Below, in pieces: positions 35,872-44,800 of a DNA stretch of 64,000 bases (position 1 is the first letter of the stretch; each line of letters starts with the position of its first letter). The translations under genes were made by a program, and so were the position numbers. Source of the DNA: CAYPLH01 sp964411505 (lineage in GTDB: Bacteria; Bacillota; Clostridia; CAYPLH01; DUMO01). Location: positions 1-64,000 of the forward strand of contig CAYPLH010000019.1 of NCBI GenBank assembly GCA_964411505.1, given 5' to 3'. The notes under the pieces were generated by a model. That model had not been told where the DNA came from, ran no database searches, and was given only the letters and a program-made list of their open reading frames with translations.

Positions 35872-37563
35872 ATGAAAAGAAAAAAACTATTACTGTTTAT
35901 CACAATCATGCTTGCAATATCTATGATGTTTACAGCTTGTGTACAAAAACTACAACCTGATGAAACAGATCCGGGTGGCACTATAGACACAAGTACAACC
36001 TCGGATAAAGGTTCCGGTAATGATATCATGCCTATCGTAAAGGATAAGCTGACACTGAAAGTACTTATGTACCAGGGAAGCAATCCGGATATTATTCCCA
36101 GCGGTGACGATCCGATATATAAGGAGCTTGAAAGGTTAACTAACATTGCACTTGATATTGATATATTGCCCTGGGACGATCCTATTACGAGGTTAACAGC
36201 AGCTCTGGCTGCAGAAGAGTACTTTGATATTATTTCCTTAGCAACAGAAAGTGAAACATTTGATACTTTTGGGATGGAAGGTGCTTTAATTCCCTTGAGG
36301 GATCTAATTGAAGAACATGCTCTTAATATGAAAAGAGCATTTGACAATTCTCTTGAGGGAGATGTTTTGCCTTATTCACAAAATGTTTGGTCGGAAATTT
36401 CAGCATCTGACGGGAATATATATTATGTTCCAACGCTTGATTCCACAAATTCCATTGGTGAAATATATGCGATTAGAGATGATTGGTTAAAAGCATTGAA
36501 CCTAGAACTCCCTGAGACAACTGATGACTTTTATAATGTACTAAAGGCATTCAGGACAAATGACCTTAATGGAAACAACCAAGAGGATGAAATACCCTTC
36601 GGATTCCAGGGCGGTCATTTTACTAGGGTAGCATCTTTCATTAATGGTTTTGATGCGCATTTGTCACTCTATGTAGATGATGCAGATGATACCATAAAAT
36701 TTGGACCTGTTGAAGAAGCTTGGAAAGAAGGCATGGCTTACCTGAACATGCTGTATAAAGAACAATTAATTGATAATGAGTTCCGACCTGGTGAAAGTAA
36801 AACCAGATGGCAATCCCTGATATCAGCCAACCGTTTGGGTATGATGCATTGTTGGCCGATGAGTGGTATTTGTGCTGCTAATAATGAGTTGAAAAAAATT
36901 GATGAGAGCTATGGTTTTGTACCTATTCTGCCTCTAAAATCATCCAGTGGAAAACGCTATTCAGATACCAGCAGTTCAGGATCAACTGTTGTACCCGGCG
37001 CAGCTGCTATTACATCATGGAGCAGATATCCAACAGAAGTAATAAAGCTATTGGATTTTCTATATAGTGAGGAAGGCATCATATTGTCAACTTATGGAGT
37101 TGAGAGTCTCCATTATAACATGGTTAATGGAAATCCAGTTTTCACAGATCTTATTATGGATCATCCAGAGGGGATAGATCCGCAATCTGCCAGTAAATTG
37201 GAAAGAGCGTCAATAGGGTTTTCGACAATTCACAGATGGGATTCAAGCATTCAGTTAATGAGGGATTTCCCTGAAGTAATTGATGCATGGAAGTTATACA
37301 GAGAGCCTGGAATTGTAGAGGCCCCATTACCCAAATTGCATTTTAGAGAAGATGAGCTTGAAAAGGGGCCTGCAATTATGAATGAAATACTGGCGTATAT
37401 AGGCAAAGGGTATGTAGGCGATAAATTAACAGCTTTTATTGTTGGCTTGGAACCCCTTGACAAGTATGATGATTTTGTAGCACAGATTAAGGGGATGGGT
37501 CTTGAGGAAGCTTTAAGGATTTATAATGATGCATATGCACGTTACAAGAGTTTCTCCAAATAA
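35872..37563 (+). CDS. Extracellular solute-binding lipoprotein
   Basis: A 563-residue lipid-anchored receptor (lipobox FTAC, Cys23) of a carbohydrate importer. A spacer rich in Asp/Thr/Ser follows the anchor. The body has features of the large LplA-type group: DIDILPWDDP, EEYFDIISLA, GNIYYVPTLD, FLYSEEGIILSTYG. The GTDPG-rich start and the acidic patch AHLSLYVDDADD are its own. ATG 35872 follows AAAGGAGG. It lies behind the duplicated promoter region and may work with the permease pair at 40818 or 47077. It ends with two stacked hairpins. Confidence 0.9.
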   Translation: MKRKKLLLFITIMLAISMMFTACVQKLQPDETDPGGTIDTSTTSDKGSGNDIMPIVKDKLTLKVLMYQGSNPDIIPSGDDPIYKELERLTNIALDIDILPWDDPITRLTAALAAEEYFDIISLATESETFDTFGMEGALIPLRDLIEEHALNMKRAFDNSLEGDVLPYSQNVWSEISASDGNIYYVPTLDSTNSIGEIYAIRDDWLKALNLELPETTDDFYNVLKAFRTNDLNGNNQEDEIPFGFQGGHFTRVASFINGFDAHLSLYVDDADDTIKFGPVEEAWKEGMAYLNMLYKEQLIDNEFRPGESKTRWQSLISANRLGMMHCWPMSGICAANNELKKIDESYGFVPILPLKSSSGKRYSDTSSSGSTVVPGAAAITSWSRYPTEVIKLLDFLYSEEGIILSTYGVESLHYNMVNGNPVFTDLIMDHPEGIDPQSASKLERASIGFSTIHRWDSSIQLMRDFPEVIDAWKLYREPGIVEAPLPKLHFREDELEKGPAIMNEILAYIGKGYVGDKLTAFIVGLEPLDKYDDFVAQIKGMGLEEALRIYNDAYARYKSFSK

Positions 37564-37564
37564 C

Positions 37565-37608
37565 TTTACTCGACTAGAGTAAAAATGGGGGCTCTATGCC
37601 CCCAAAAT
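37565..37608 (+). terminator. Double hairpin after the binding-protein gene
   Basis: TTTACTC-GACTA-GAGTAAA (37565-37583) is followed at once by TGGGGGC-TCTAT-GCCCCCA (37586-37604) and AAAATTT. The T-run is weak, so partial read-through into the next gene is likely. Confidence 0.55.
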
Positions 37609-37710
37609 TTCAAACTCTAAATAATATCTGTATCAAAAAGTTAATAAAAAAGCATTATGAAAGCTTAAGAAGAATAATAAAGAAATTTTAAACTGAGAGG
37701 GGTTCTACTC

Positions 37711-40647
37711 TTGAAGATAATTCATAGATATTTATGCATTATTCTGACTGCATTTATGCTGATGTTTTCATTTCCGGTAAACTTGCAGGCTAAACAGGAT
37801 ACTAAACTTAAATTAAGTGAAAAATTTAAATTAAATAATACTGCATCTTATAATGAATCAGATGTCTTAGGAGATGGACGAACAGGAGAGAAGCCCTCCT
37901 ATTCAGCCTTGTTGAGTGAATACAAAGAACATGGATACCAACTGGCAATAGGCGCTGAAATAGTTTTGGATTCACGGTTAGCCAAAGCTCACGCTAAAGG
38001 AAATGCACACTTATTAACTGAAATTGCGGGAAGGGAAAATGCCTTAGTGTGGGATGAGGATGTAGACTTTTTTGAATGGATTATAGAAGTGCCGCAGGAT
38101 GGTTTATATGAAATACTAGTGGAGTATTATCCGCTGGGGGGATCAGGGAATCCTATTCAGCGGCAGGTTATGGTGGATGGGAACATTCCGTTTGAAGAAG
38201 CTGAGAGTATTTATTTTTATAGAGTTTGGACAGACAAGGAGGAACCTAAGGTTAATAATATAGGAGATGAAGTTAGACCAGGGCAAGAAGAGGAAAAGAT
38301 TTGGAAGACGGTTGCACTGACTGATCATCAGGGGATGTACACTGACCCGTTTTTGTTTTATTTAACCAAAGGAGTTCATAGTTTAAGGCTTATCTTTACA
38401 GAAGAGCCTATGGCAATTGGTGATATCATTATAAAGGCGCCGGCGGCAGTTCCATCATATAGAGAAGTTTCTGATTACTATAAGCAACAGGGGTACACAA
38501 GCACAGTGCAGACAGTCAGGTTTGAGGCTGAGACAAATGCTGTCGGAAAAAACGATCCTACCATTCGAAGAGAAAGCGATGGGGATCCTATGACATATCC
38601 TGCCTCCAGCACATACAGAAAACTGAATATGATAGGAGGTTGGCGCTGGAGAAAAGGTAATATGTCCATTACATGGAAATTTAGTGCTCCAGAAGCTGGT
38701 TTATATAAAATCGGTATGCGTGTTGGTCAATGGTATCAGGACGGAATGCCGGTTTTCAGACAGATTGCAATTGACGGGAAGGTTCCCTTTAGCGAATTGA
38801 AGGAATATAAATTTACTTATGAGCGTGGATGGCAGACTAAGGTGCTAAGTGATTCCGGTGGAGAACCATACCTTTTTTATCTGGAAGAAGGTGAACATGA
38901 ACTGTCCATGACGGTTAAAATGGGGCCTCTTGTGGAGGTTATTGAATCAAATAAAGATGACATGCTGCTACTTTCAGAAGTTATAAGACGGATAATTATG
39001 CTGACTGGTAGTGAACCCGATATGAACTATGAATATGAACTGGATAAAAAAATACCTGATTTGCTGGATAATTTAAAAAAGCTTTCCCTAAGTATGGAAG
39101 CAAAGGTAAAGACACTTAATAAAATATCAGATGGAAGTCCTGCAATGGCAAACAATTTTTTAATGATCAGAGACCAGCTTAATAAGATGGTAAGGAATCC
39201 TGACACCATCCCTATGAAACTAAATGACTTGAATAGCGCACTTAACAATCTTGGTACATGGAGTCTTGGTTTGCAGGATCATCCACTGGCTATTGACTAT
39301 TTTTTGGCAGGACCACCTGATGAAAAATGGGAAAACAAACAATCTAATTTATTTCAGAAAATAAAAGCAACCTGGCAGAATTTTATAAACTCTTTTACAA
39401 AGGACTATGACAGCGTTGGAAGCATATATGCTAACCAGATAGAAACTAATAAAGTTATTGATGTCTGGATAGCTAGGGGAAAAGAATGGGCAGAAGTAAT
39501 AAAAGAAATGGCAGATGAAAACTTTACACCAAAAACCGGTATTGGTGTGGATATTAATGTCCTTCCTGGCGGAGCAGGTGCAGTTGATGCACTTATGCTC
39601 TCAATTTGTTCAGGAAAAGCACCCGATGCAGCATTAGGTATTACTTCAGAATACCCTGTGGAATATGCAATAAGAGGTGCTTTAGCCGATATGACACAAT
39701 TTGATGATTTTGACAAGGTGCAAAAAAGGTTTCTTCCCCAAATTATGATCCCTTATCAATACAATGGAGGCGTATATGCATTACCTGAAACTATGTTGTT
39801 TAAAGCCATGTTTTACCGAAAGGATATTTTAGATGAGCTGGGAATTGTTTTACCAGATACCTGGGAAGATTTATACCAGCATGTACTGCCAGTGTTATAC
39901 CAGCATGGAATGGAGTTTTATTCTGATAGAGATTTAAGTACTTTTTTATTCCAACTTGGAGGGGAGTATTATAAGGATGGAGGCAGGACAACAGCGCTGG
40001 ATACACCTAAAGGCTACCAGGCTTTCAGAGAGCTTACTGAATTATTTAGTATCTATAATATGCCTGTAAATGCAAACTTTTTTAATCGTATAAGGCAGGG
40101 CACAATACCTATTGGTATAGGTGACTATTACACATATGTACAGCTTTCTGTAGCAGCACCGGAATTGGTTGGCAGATGGGATATTGCGCCTTTGCCGGGA
40201 CATATAACAGAGGAAGGTGTAATCAACCGTTCTACAGGGGGAATAGTAGAACATGCTGATATCATTCTGAGCCATTCGATCAAAAAGTATGATTCCTGGG
40301 AATTTTTAAAATGGTGGACAAGTGATGATATTCAGACAAAATTTGGAATAGAGATGGAATCATTGATGGGGGTTCAAGCGCGATGGAATACTGCAAATGT
40401 AAATGCATTTACAAAGATGCCTTGGAATAAGCAGGATCTTAATGTAATAAAAGAGCAGTGGAAATGGGCGAACGCAGTACCTGTTGTATTGGGGGGATAC
40501 TTCACTTCACGTCATACAGAAAATGCATGGAACCGGGTAGTAATTGGAGGGATGAATGTGCGAGATTCCCTGGAGATGGCTATTAAAGATATTAACAGAG
40601 AGCTTCGTAACAAGCAGGTGGAATACGGGTTTGTCAACGTTCCCTAA
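37711..40647 (+). CDS. Fusion of two carbohydrate-binding-like domains to a solute-binding protein
   Basis: A 978-residue exported protein. After a signal peptide (about 1-28, no lipobox cysteine) come two beta-sandwich modules of about 170 residues (roughly 68-245 and 250-420) with parallel patterns, including FFEWIIEVPQDGLYEI...FLFYLTKGVHSLRL and ITWKFSAPEAGLYKIGM...YLFYLEEGEHELSM. A helical segment (about 430-560) leads to a C-terminal SBP_bac_1-type receptor (about 575-978: IDVWIARGKEWAEVI, GKAPDAALG, YQYNGGVYALPE, LPDTWEDLY). The start is TTG 37711 behind GAGAGGGG. It precedes the permease genes by 170 bases and is their probable receptor. How it stays at the cell surface is unclear. Confidence 0.85.
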   Translation: MKIIHRYLCIILTAFMLMFSFPVNLQAKQDTKLKLSEKFKLNNTASYNESDVLGDGRTGEKPSYSALLSEYKEHGYQLAIGAEIVLDSRLAKAHAKGNAHLLTEIAGRENALVWDEDVDFFEWIIEVPQDGLYEILVEYYPLGGSGNPIQRQVMVDGNIPFEEAESIYFYRVWTDKEEPKVNNIGDEVRPGQEEEKIWKTVALTDHQGMYTDPFLFYLTKGVHSLRLIFTEEPMAIGDIIIKAPAAVPSYREVSDYYKQQGYTSTVQTVRFEAETNAVGKNDPTIRRESDGDPMTYPASSTYRKLNMIGGWRWRKGNMSITWKFSAPEAGLYKIGMRVGQWYQDGMPVFRQIAIDGKVPFSELKEYKFTYERGWQTKVLSDSGGEPYLFYLEEGEHELSMTVKMGPLVEVIESNKDDMLLLSEVIRRIIMLTGSEPDMNYEYELDKKIPDLLDNLKKLSLSMEAKVKTLNKISDGSPAMANNFLMIRDQLNKMVRNPDTIPMKLNDLNSALNNLGTWSLGLQDHPLAIDYFLAGPPDEKWENKQSNLFQKIKATWQNFINSFTKDYDSVGSIYANQIETNKVIDVWIARGKEWAEVIKEMADENFTPKTGIGVDINVLPGGAGAVDALMLSICSGKAPDAALGITSEYPVEYAIRGALADMTQFDDFDKVQKRFLPQIMIPYQYNGGVYALPETMLFKAMFYRKDILDELGIVLPDTWEDLYQHVLPVLYQHGMEFYSDRDLSTFLFQLGGEYYKDGGRTTALDTPKGYQAFRELTELFSIYNMPVNANFFNRIRQGTIPIGIGDYYTYVQLSVAAPELVGRWDIAPLPGHITEEGVINRSTGGIVEHADIILSHSIKKYDSWEFLKWWTSDDIQTKFGIEMESLMGVQARWNTANVNAFTKMPWNKQDLNVIKEQWKWANAVPVVLGGYFTSRHTENAWNRVVIGGMNVRDSLEMAIKDINRELRNKQVEYGFVNVP

Positions 40648-40817
40648 GTCCCCTGCCTCGTAAGGTTGTGGGCAAACTGATTCCGTGTTTTTGCGCACAA
40701 TTCATGCAAGCGCGCATTGAAATTGGATTGAGAAAAGCTTGAAAGACTTGAAAGAACAAAACAAAAAATATGTGCTATTTTAGATAGTAGTATGGATGAG
40801 AAAGGAGCAAGCTTTCT

Positions 40818-41774
40818 GTGGGCAGTATAATTGATATAACCAAAGAAAAGAATGCAGTACAGACTAAAGCAAGATGGAAGCATAAATTGAAAGTCTGGTG
40901 GAACAGGTATGGAATAGGTTATTCATTTTTAGCTCCATACTTAATATTGTTTGCATTATTTTATATCATACCTGTTATTGTAGTAATCGGAATAAGTCTG
41001 ACTAATTATAATATTATTCAGAACCCTAAATGGCTGGGGATTGCCAACTATCGCCTTTTATTTACTGACGATGATGTTTTTCTGATTTCGTTGAGAAATA
41101 CAGCCGTATTTTCCCTAATAAGCGGACCTTTCGGATATATAATGTCCTTTATGGCAGCCTGGGTTATAAACCAGCTTAAATTTAGAAAAGGATTTGCTTT
41201 GGCTTTTTATGCACCATCAATAACAAGTAGTATTGCTATGTCGGTAGTATGGATGTGGTTCTTTGCAAGTGACCGCTACGGAATGATAAATAATATTTTA
41301 ATTAACTTTGGTATTATTCATGAGCCTGTACTGTGGAATCTTAATCCGAATACAATTCTTCCGGTAGTAATATTTATTAGCATTTGGATGAGCATGGGAA
41401 CTGGATTTTTAGTTTTTCTTGCAGGATTCCAAAATATATCGAAAGAGTTGTATGAAGCTGCAGCTATAGATGGCATTAAAAGCAAATTTCAGGAGTTGTG
41501 GCTGATTACAATGCCACTCATGAAACCACAGCTTCTTTTAGGAGCAATTAACTCTATTGTTAACTCCTTAAGCGTATTTGATGTAGCAAAAACGGTAGGC
41601 GGAATGCCAAGCCCTAATTATGCAGCCCACACAATTGTTGCTCATCTCTACGATTATGCTTTTATCAGGTTTCAGATGGGGTATGCTTCGGCGGTTGCGG
41701 TTGTATTGTTTTTAATCACTTTTATACTGGGAAGGATATGCATGAAGGTGTTTTCGTCTAAAGACATTTACTAG
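40818..41774 (+). CDS. Sugar ABC transporter permease, MalF/UgpA-like
   Basis: A 318-residue permease with a basic N-terminus, six helices (first: YSFLAPYLILFALFYIIPV) and EAA loop YEAAAIDGIKSKFQELWLIT at about 214-233. It starts at GTG 40818 behind AAAGGAG and is followed by its partner after 16 bases. It differs clearly from the LplB-like protein at 12430, so it represents a second importer. Confidence 0.92.
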   Translation: MGSIIDITKEKNAVQTKARWKHKLKVWWNRYGIGYSFLAPYLILFALFYIIPVIVVIGISLTNYNIIQNPKWLGIANYRLLFTDDDVFLISLRNTAVFSLISGPFGYIMSFMAAWVINQLKFRKGFALAFYAPSITSSIAMSVVWMWFFASDRYGMINNILINFGIIHEPVLWNLNPNTILPVVIFISIWMSMGTGFLVFLAGFQNISKELYEAAAIDGIKSKFQELWLITMPLMKPQLLLGAINSIVNSLSVFDVAKTVGGMPSPNYAAHTIVAHLYDYAFIRFQMGYASAVAVVLFLITFILGRICMKVFSSKDIY

Positions 41775-41790
41775 AAATGAGGTTATTAAT

Positions 41791-42645
41791 TTGAAAAAGG
41801 CGTTAAAGCGTAGAAATTTGGGCAAAGTTTTTATATATATTGCTATGTTTGGCCTAGTGGCATTCACAGCACTGCCTTTGATATATGTGGTCAGTACAGC
41901 ATTCAAACCGATGGATGAATTGTTTGTGTATCCTCCAAAATTTTTTGTGCGCAAACCCACATTGCAGAACTTTTCCGAGCTATTGATTGCTTTAAGTGGT
42001 TCTATAGTACCATTTACCCGCTATGTATTCAACAGTATCTTTACTGTAAGTTTAACGGTCATAATAACAGTCATCATAGCCAGCCAAGGAGCGTTTGCTC
42101 TTGTAAAATACAAGCTGCCTGGCAGGGATTGGATATTTTCGATGATACTGGCTGCTTTGATGTTTTCGCCTCATGTAACTCAAATACCAAACTATATGGT
42201 GGTAAGCAGTTTGGGAATGATTAATACTTATTGGGCACTGATTATTCCAAAACTTGCTGCAGCCTTTAATTTCTTTTTAATGAAACAATTTATAGAGCAA
42301 TATCCTGACGAATTGCTCGAATCCGGTAGAATGGACGGTGCTAAGGAGTGGACTTTGTTCTGGAAAATAGTTATGCCATCATTAATGCCTGCATGGTCTA
42401 CTTTGATTGTTTTTACATTCATATCCAACTGGAACGATTCTTTCTCACCGTTAATATTCATAAATAGTGAAGCTATGAAGACTTTACCGCTTGCACTGAA
42501 TACAATTAGCGGAGGCGGATCTGTTGCACGTGCTGGGGCAGTGTCTGCTGCAGTATTCATTATTACTATTCCTACCATTATTATATTTACACTAATGCAA
42601 TCAAAGGTTATGGAAACAATGGTGCATTCAGGAATTAAAGCATAA
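41791..42645 (+). CDS. Sugar ABC transporter permease, MalG-like
   Basis: A 284-residue partner of the permease at 40818. EAA loop: ELLESGRMDGAKEWTLFWKI at about 173-192. It starts at TTG 41791 behind GAAATGAGG. The next gene begins within 20 bases, so importer and NHL/TPR protein are co-transcribed. Confidence 0.92.
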   Translation: MKKALKRRNLGKVFIYIAMFGLVAFTALPLIYVVSTAFKPMDELFVYPPKFFVRKPTLQNFSELLIALSGSIVPFTRYVFNSIFTVSLTVIITVIIASQGAFALVKYKLPGRDWIFSMILAALMFSPHVTQIPNYMVVSSLGMINTYWALIIPKLAAAFNFFLMKQFIEQYPDELLESGRMDGAKEWTLFWKIVMPSLMPAWSTLIVFTFISNWNDSFSPLIFINSEAMKTLPLALNTISGGGSVARAGAVSAAVFIITIPTIIIFTLMQSKVMETMVHSGIKA

Positions 42646-42661
42646 GGAGATGAGCAGGCTA

Positions 42662-44113
42662 ATGGTGAAGTTGATTGTGAAGAGAGTTTTCGGCAAACTA
42701 AAGCGGTTGGTAATATTAATAACTATATTTGTTTTCTGCTCAAATCAAGCAGTAACAGCCGGAGAAGACCATTATGTCCTAGAAAATAACAGAAGGATAC
42801 CTATTCCTCTTACATACAAAGTGGTTGAGGTTATGGAGTATTTTGGAGAAAAGGGTGGCTTTTTAAATGGTGCGGAAGACTTGTTCATAGACAAAAATAA
42901 TTACTTGTATGTTGCAGATACTCTTAACAACCGAGTTTTAAAAAGTACACTTGATGGCATTACGGTTATGGAAGTAGCAGGGCCACCAGAAAAACCTCTT
43001 AAAAACCCCAGAGGGATATATGTTGATGATGATGGCGACATGTATATTGCTGATACCGGGAACAGAAGGATACTGCATTTACATAAGGATGGAAGCTATA
43101 TTGAAGAATTTGTAAAGCCAGAATCGGATTTGTTGAGTGAAGATTTCACATTTGACCCATCAAAAATATTTATAGATTCCACAGGCTATTTATACATAAT
43201 TAAAAGCCAGTCTTTTTTTAGCATGGATGCATTTAATAAATTTCGTGGCTATGTAGGAGCAACTAGGTTAAGATTTGATTTTAGGAGACTCCTGATACGA
43301 TTATTTGCATCTGATTCACAAAAAGCACGTGTTGAAAAGGAGCTTCCCGCTTCGTATTCGAATTTCGTTATTGGTGCTAATGGCATGATTTACGCTACTG
43401 TTATCAACACGGAAGAAAATCAAATAAGGAAAATTACCTCAGTGGGCAAAAATATTTATCCTGCGAAATTCTATGGTGAAACAGTGGTAGTGACAGCCCC
43501 AGCAGGGATGAAGACAAATTTGCCTAATTTTACAGATATAGCTGTTGACAATAATGGTATTGTTAGTGTAATAGAACAGTTATCTGGTAGGATATACCAA
43601 TATGATCAGGAGGGAAACATGCTTACTGCTTTCGGGAAAATTGGTATGCAAAAAGGAATGTTTAAAATCCCCTCAAGCTTAGTTGTTGACAATCAGGGAA
43701 GGCTTTATGTATTGGATCAAGAAGCTAACAATATACAGGTTTTTGAACCGACACGATTTATTAAATTAGTTCATGAAGCCTCAAGATTGTATGACGACGG
43801 CAGATATGTGGAATCCAGAAACATATGGGAAGAAGTTCTCAAAATAGATGGGAAATATAGCTTGGCTCATAGAGGAATCGCAAAGGCGCTTTTTAAGGAA
43901 GAAAAATGGAAGGAATCGATGGAAAGATACATGCTAGCAAATGATCAGGAAGGATATTCGCAGGCGTTTGAGCAGTACAGGCACTCAATTTACAGAAGCT
44001 TTTTCGGTTGGATTGTACTATTGACTGCAGGCGTTATTATTATTCTGTTTAAAATTCTAATTAGTTTGAAAAAGCATACCGGTTCAGTGCTTAAAAAGCA
44101 TATGGACTGGTGA
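42662..44113 (+). CDS. Membrane-anchored extracellular NHL beta-propeller plus TPR protein
   Basis: About 483 residues. An N-terminal signal or anchor helix (about 14-32) is followed by NHL repeats forming a beta-propeller (NGAEDLFIDKNNYLYVADTLNNRV, NPRGIYVDDDGDMYIADTGNRRI, IPSSLVVDNQGRLYVLDQEANNI), a short TPR-like helical hairpin (about 375-430) and a C-terminal transmembrane helix (about 447-468) with a basic tail. The propeller should face outside. ATG 42662 is preferred because AAGGAG directly abuts the ATG at 42650. Genes of this type recur beside Yip1- and DUF5696-type genes in carbohydrate loci, as I recall; function is unknown, possibly ligand sensing or scaffold. Confidence 0.75.
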   Translation: MVKLIVKRVFGKLKRLVILITIFVFCSNQAVTAGEDHYVLENNRRIPIPLTYKVVEVMEYFGEKGGFLNGAEDLFIDKNNYLYVADTLNNRVLKSTLDGITVMEVAGPPEKPLKNPRGIYVDDDGDMYIADTGNRRILHLHKDGSYIEEFVKPESDLLSEDFTFDPSKIFIDSTGYLYIIKSQSFFSMDAFNKFRGYVGATRLRFDFRRLLIRLFASDSQKARVEKELPASYSNFVIGANGMIYATVINTEENQIRKITSVGKNIYPAKFYGETVVVTAPAGMKTNLPNFTDIAVDNNGIVSVIEQLSGRIYQYDQEGNMLTAFGKIGMQKGMFKIPSSLVVDNQGRLYVLDQEANNIQVFEPTRFIKLVHEASRLYDDGRYVESRNIWEEVLKIDGKYSLAHRGIAKALFKEEKWKESMERYMLANDQEGYSQAFEQYRHSIYRSFFGWIVLLTAGVIIILFKILISLKKHTGSVLKKHMDW

Positions 44114-44154
44114 GACTCTAAAGATTTTTTGCAAAAGGAGGAGGAATAAATAGA

Positions 44155-44778
44155 ATGAATACCATGGAATTATCAATAGCAGTTTTGTTTTACCCAACAG
44201 ATGCGTTTTATTATATTAAATCAAAGAAAAAAACAATTAACTATTTTTCATGCATATTCCTGCTGTTTGCGATATTAACGGTTCGTATTATCACTATCTA
44301 TATTGTGCATTTTCCCATCGCTGCCATACACCCAAGAGATGCTAATATATGGTTGGAAATTGTGAAATTTATTTTGCCTGTTATTACCTGGGTAGTTTCG
44401 TGTTATGCTATTACCTCAATTTCAGACGGAGAGACTTTGCTAGGAGAGGGTTTTGCCGCAACAGCTTATGCCATGGTGCCATATGTTGCATTTTCAATAC
44501 CGCTTGCACTGCTTTCGAGAGTTATGGGAAGAAGTCTTCTGCTGCTGTATAACTCACTTAATGTTATTTTGCTGGCATGGGTACTTCTTATAATATTCTT
44601 AAGTGTAAAGACCTTAAATGATTATTCAACAGGTCAGACAATAAAAGTGTGTTTTTTGGGTCTAATCATGATGCTCTTAATATGGGCTGTTTTGATACTT
44701 CTTTTTGCACTCACAAGCCAGTTTTTTCAATTTGTTTTGGATATAGTATTGGAAATAAAGATGATATTTATGAATTAA
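44155..44778 (+). CDS. Yip1-family membrane protein
   Basis: A 207-residue integral membrane protein with five helices. The segment DGETLLGEGFAATAYAMVPYVAFSIPLALL is the typical Yip1-domain core (G-x-g-s-f-x-x-t-a-x-a-l-x-P). ATG 44155 follows AAGGAGGAGG, and the next gene starts 22 bases after its stop. In bacteria the family has no firm function; here it lies inside a co-transcribed surface module and could help assemble the NHL and DUF5696 proteins. Confidence 0.8.
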   Translation: MNTMELSIAVLFYPTDAFYYIKSKKKTINYFSCIFLLFAILTVRIITIYIVHFPIAAIHPRDANIWLEIVKFILPVITWVVSCYAITSISDGETLLGEGFAATAYAMVPYVAFSIPLALLSRVMGRSLLLLYNSLNVILLAWVLLIIFLSVKTLNDYSTGQTIKVCFLGLIMMLLIWAVLILLFALTSQFFQFVLDIVLEIKMIFMN

Positions 44779-44800
44779 GCAAGCAGCAAGGAGGGAAAAG

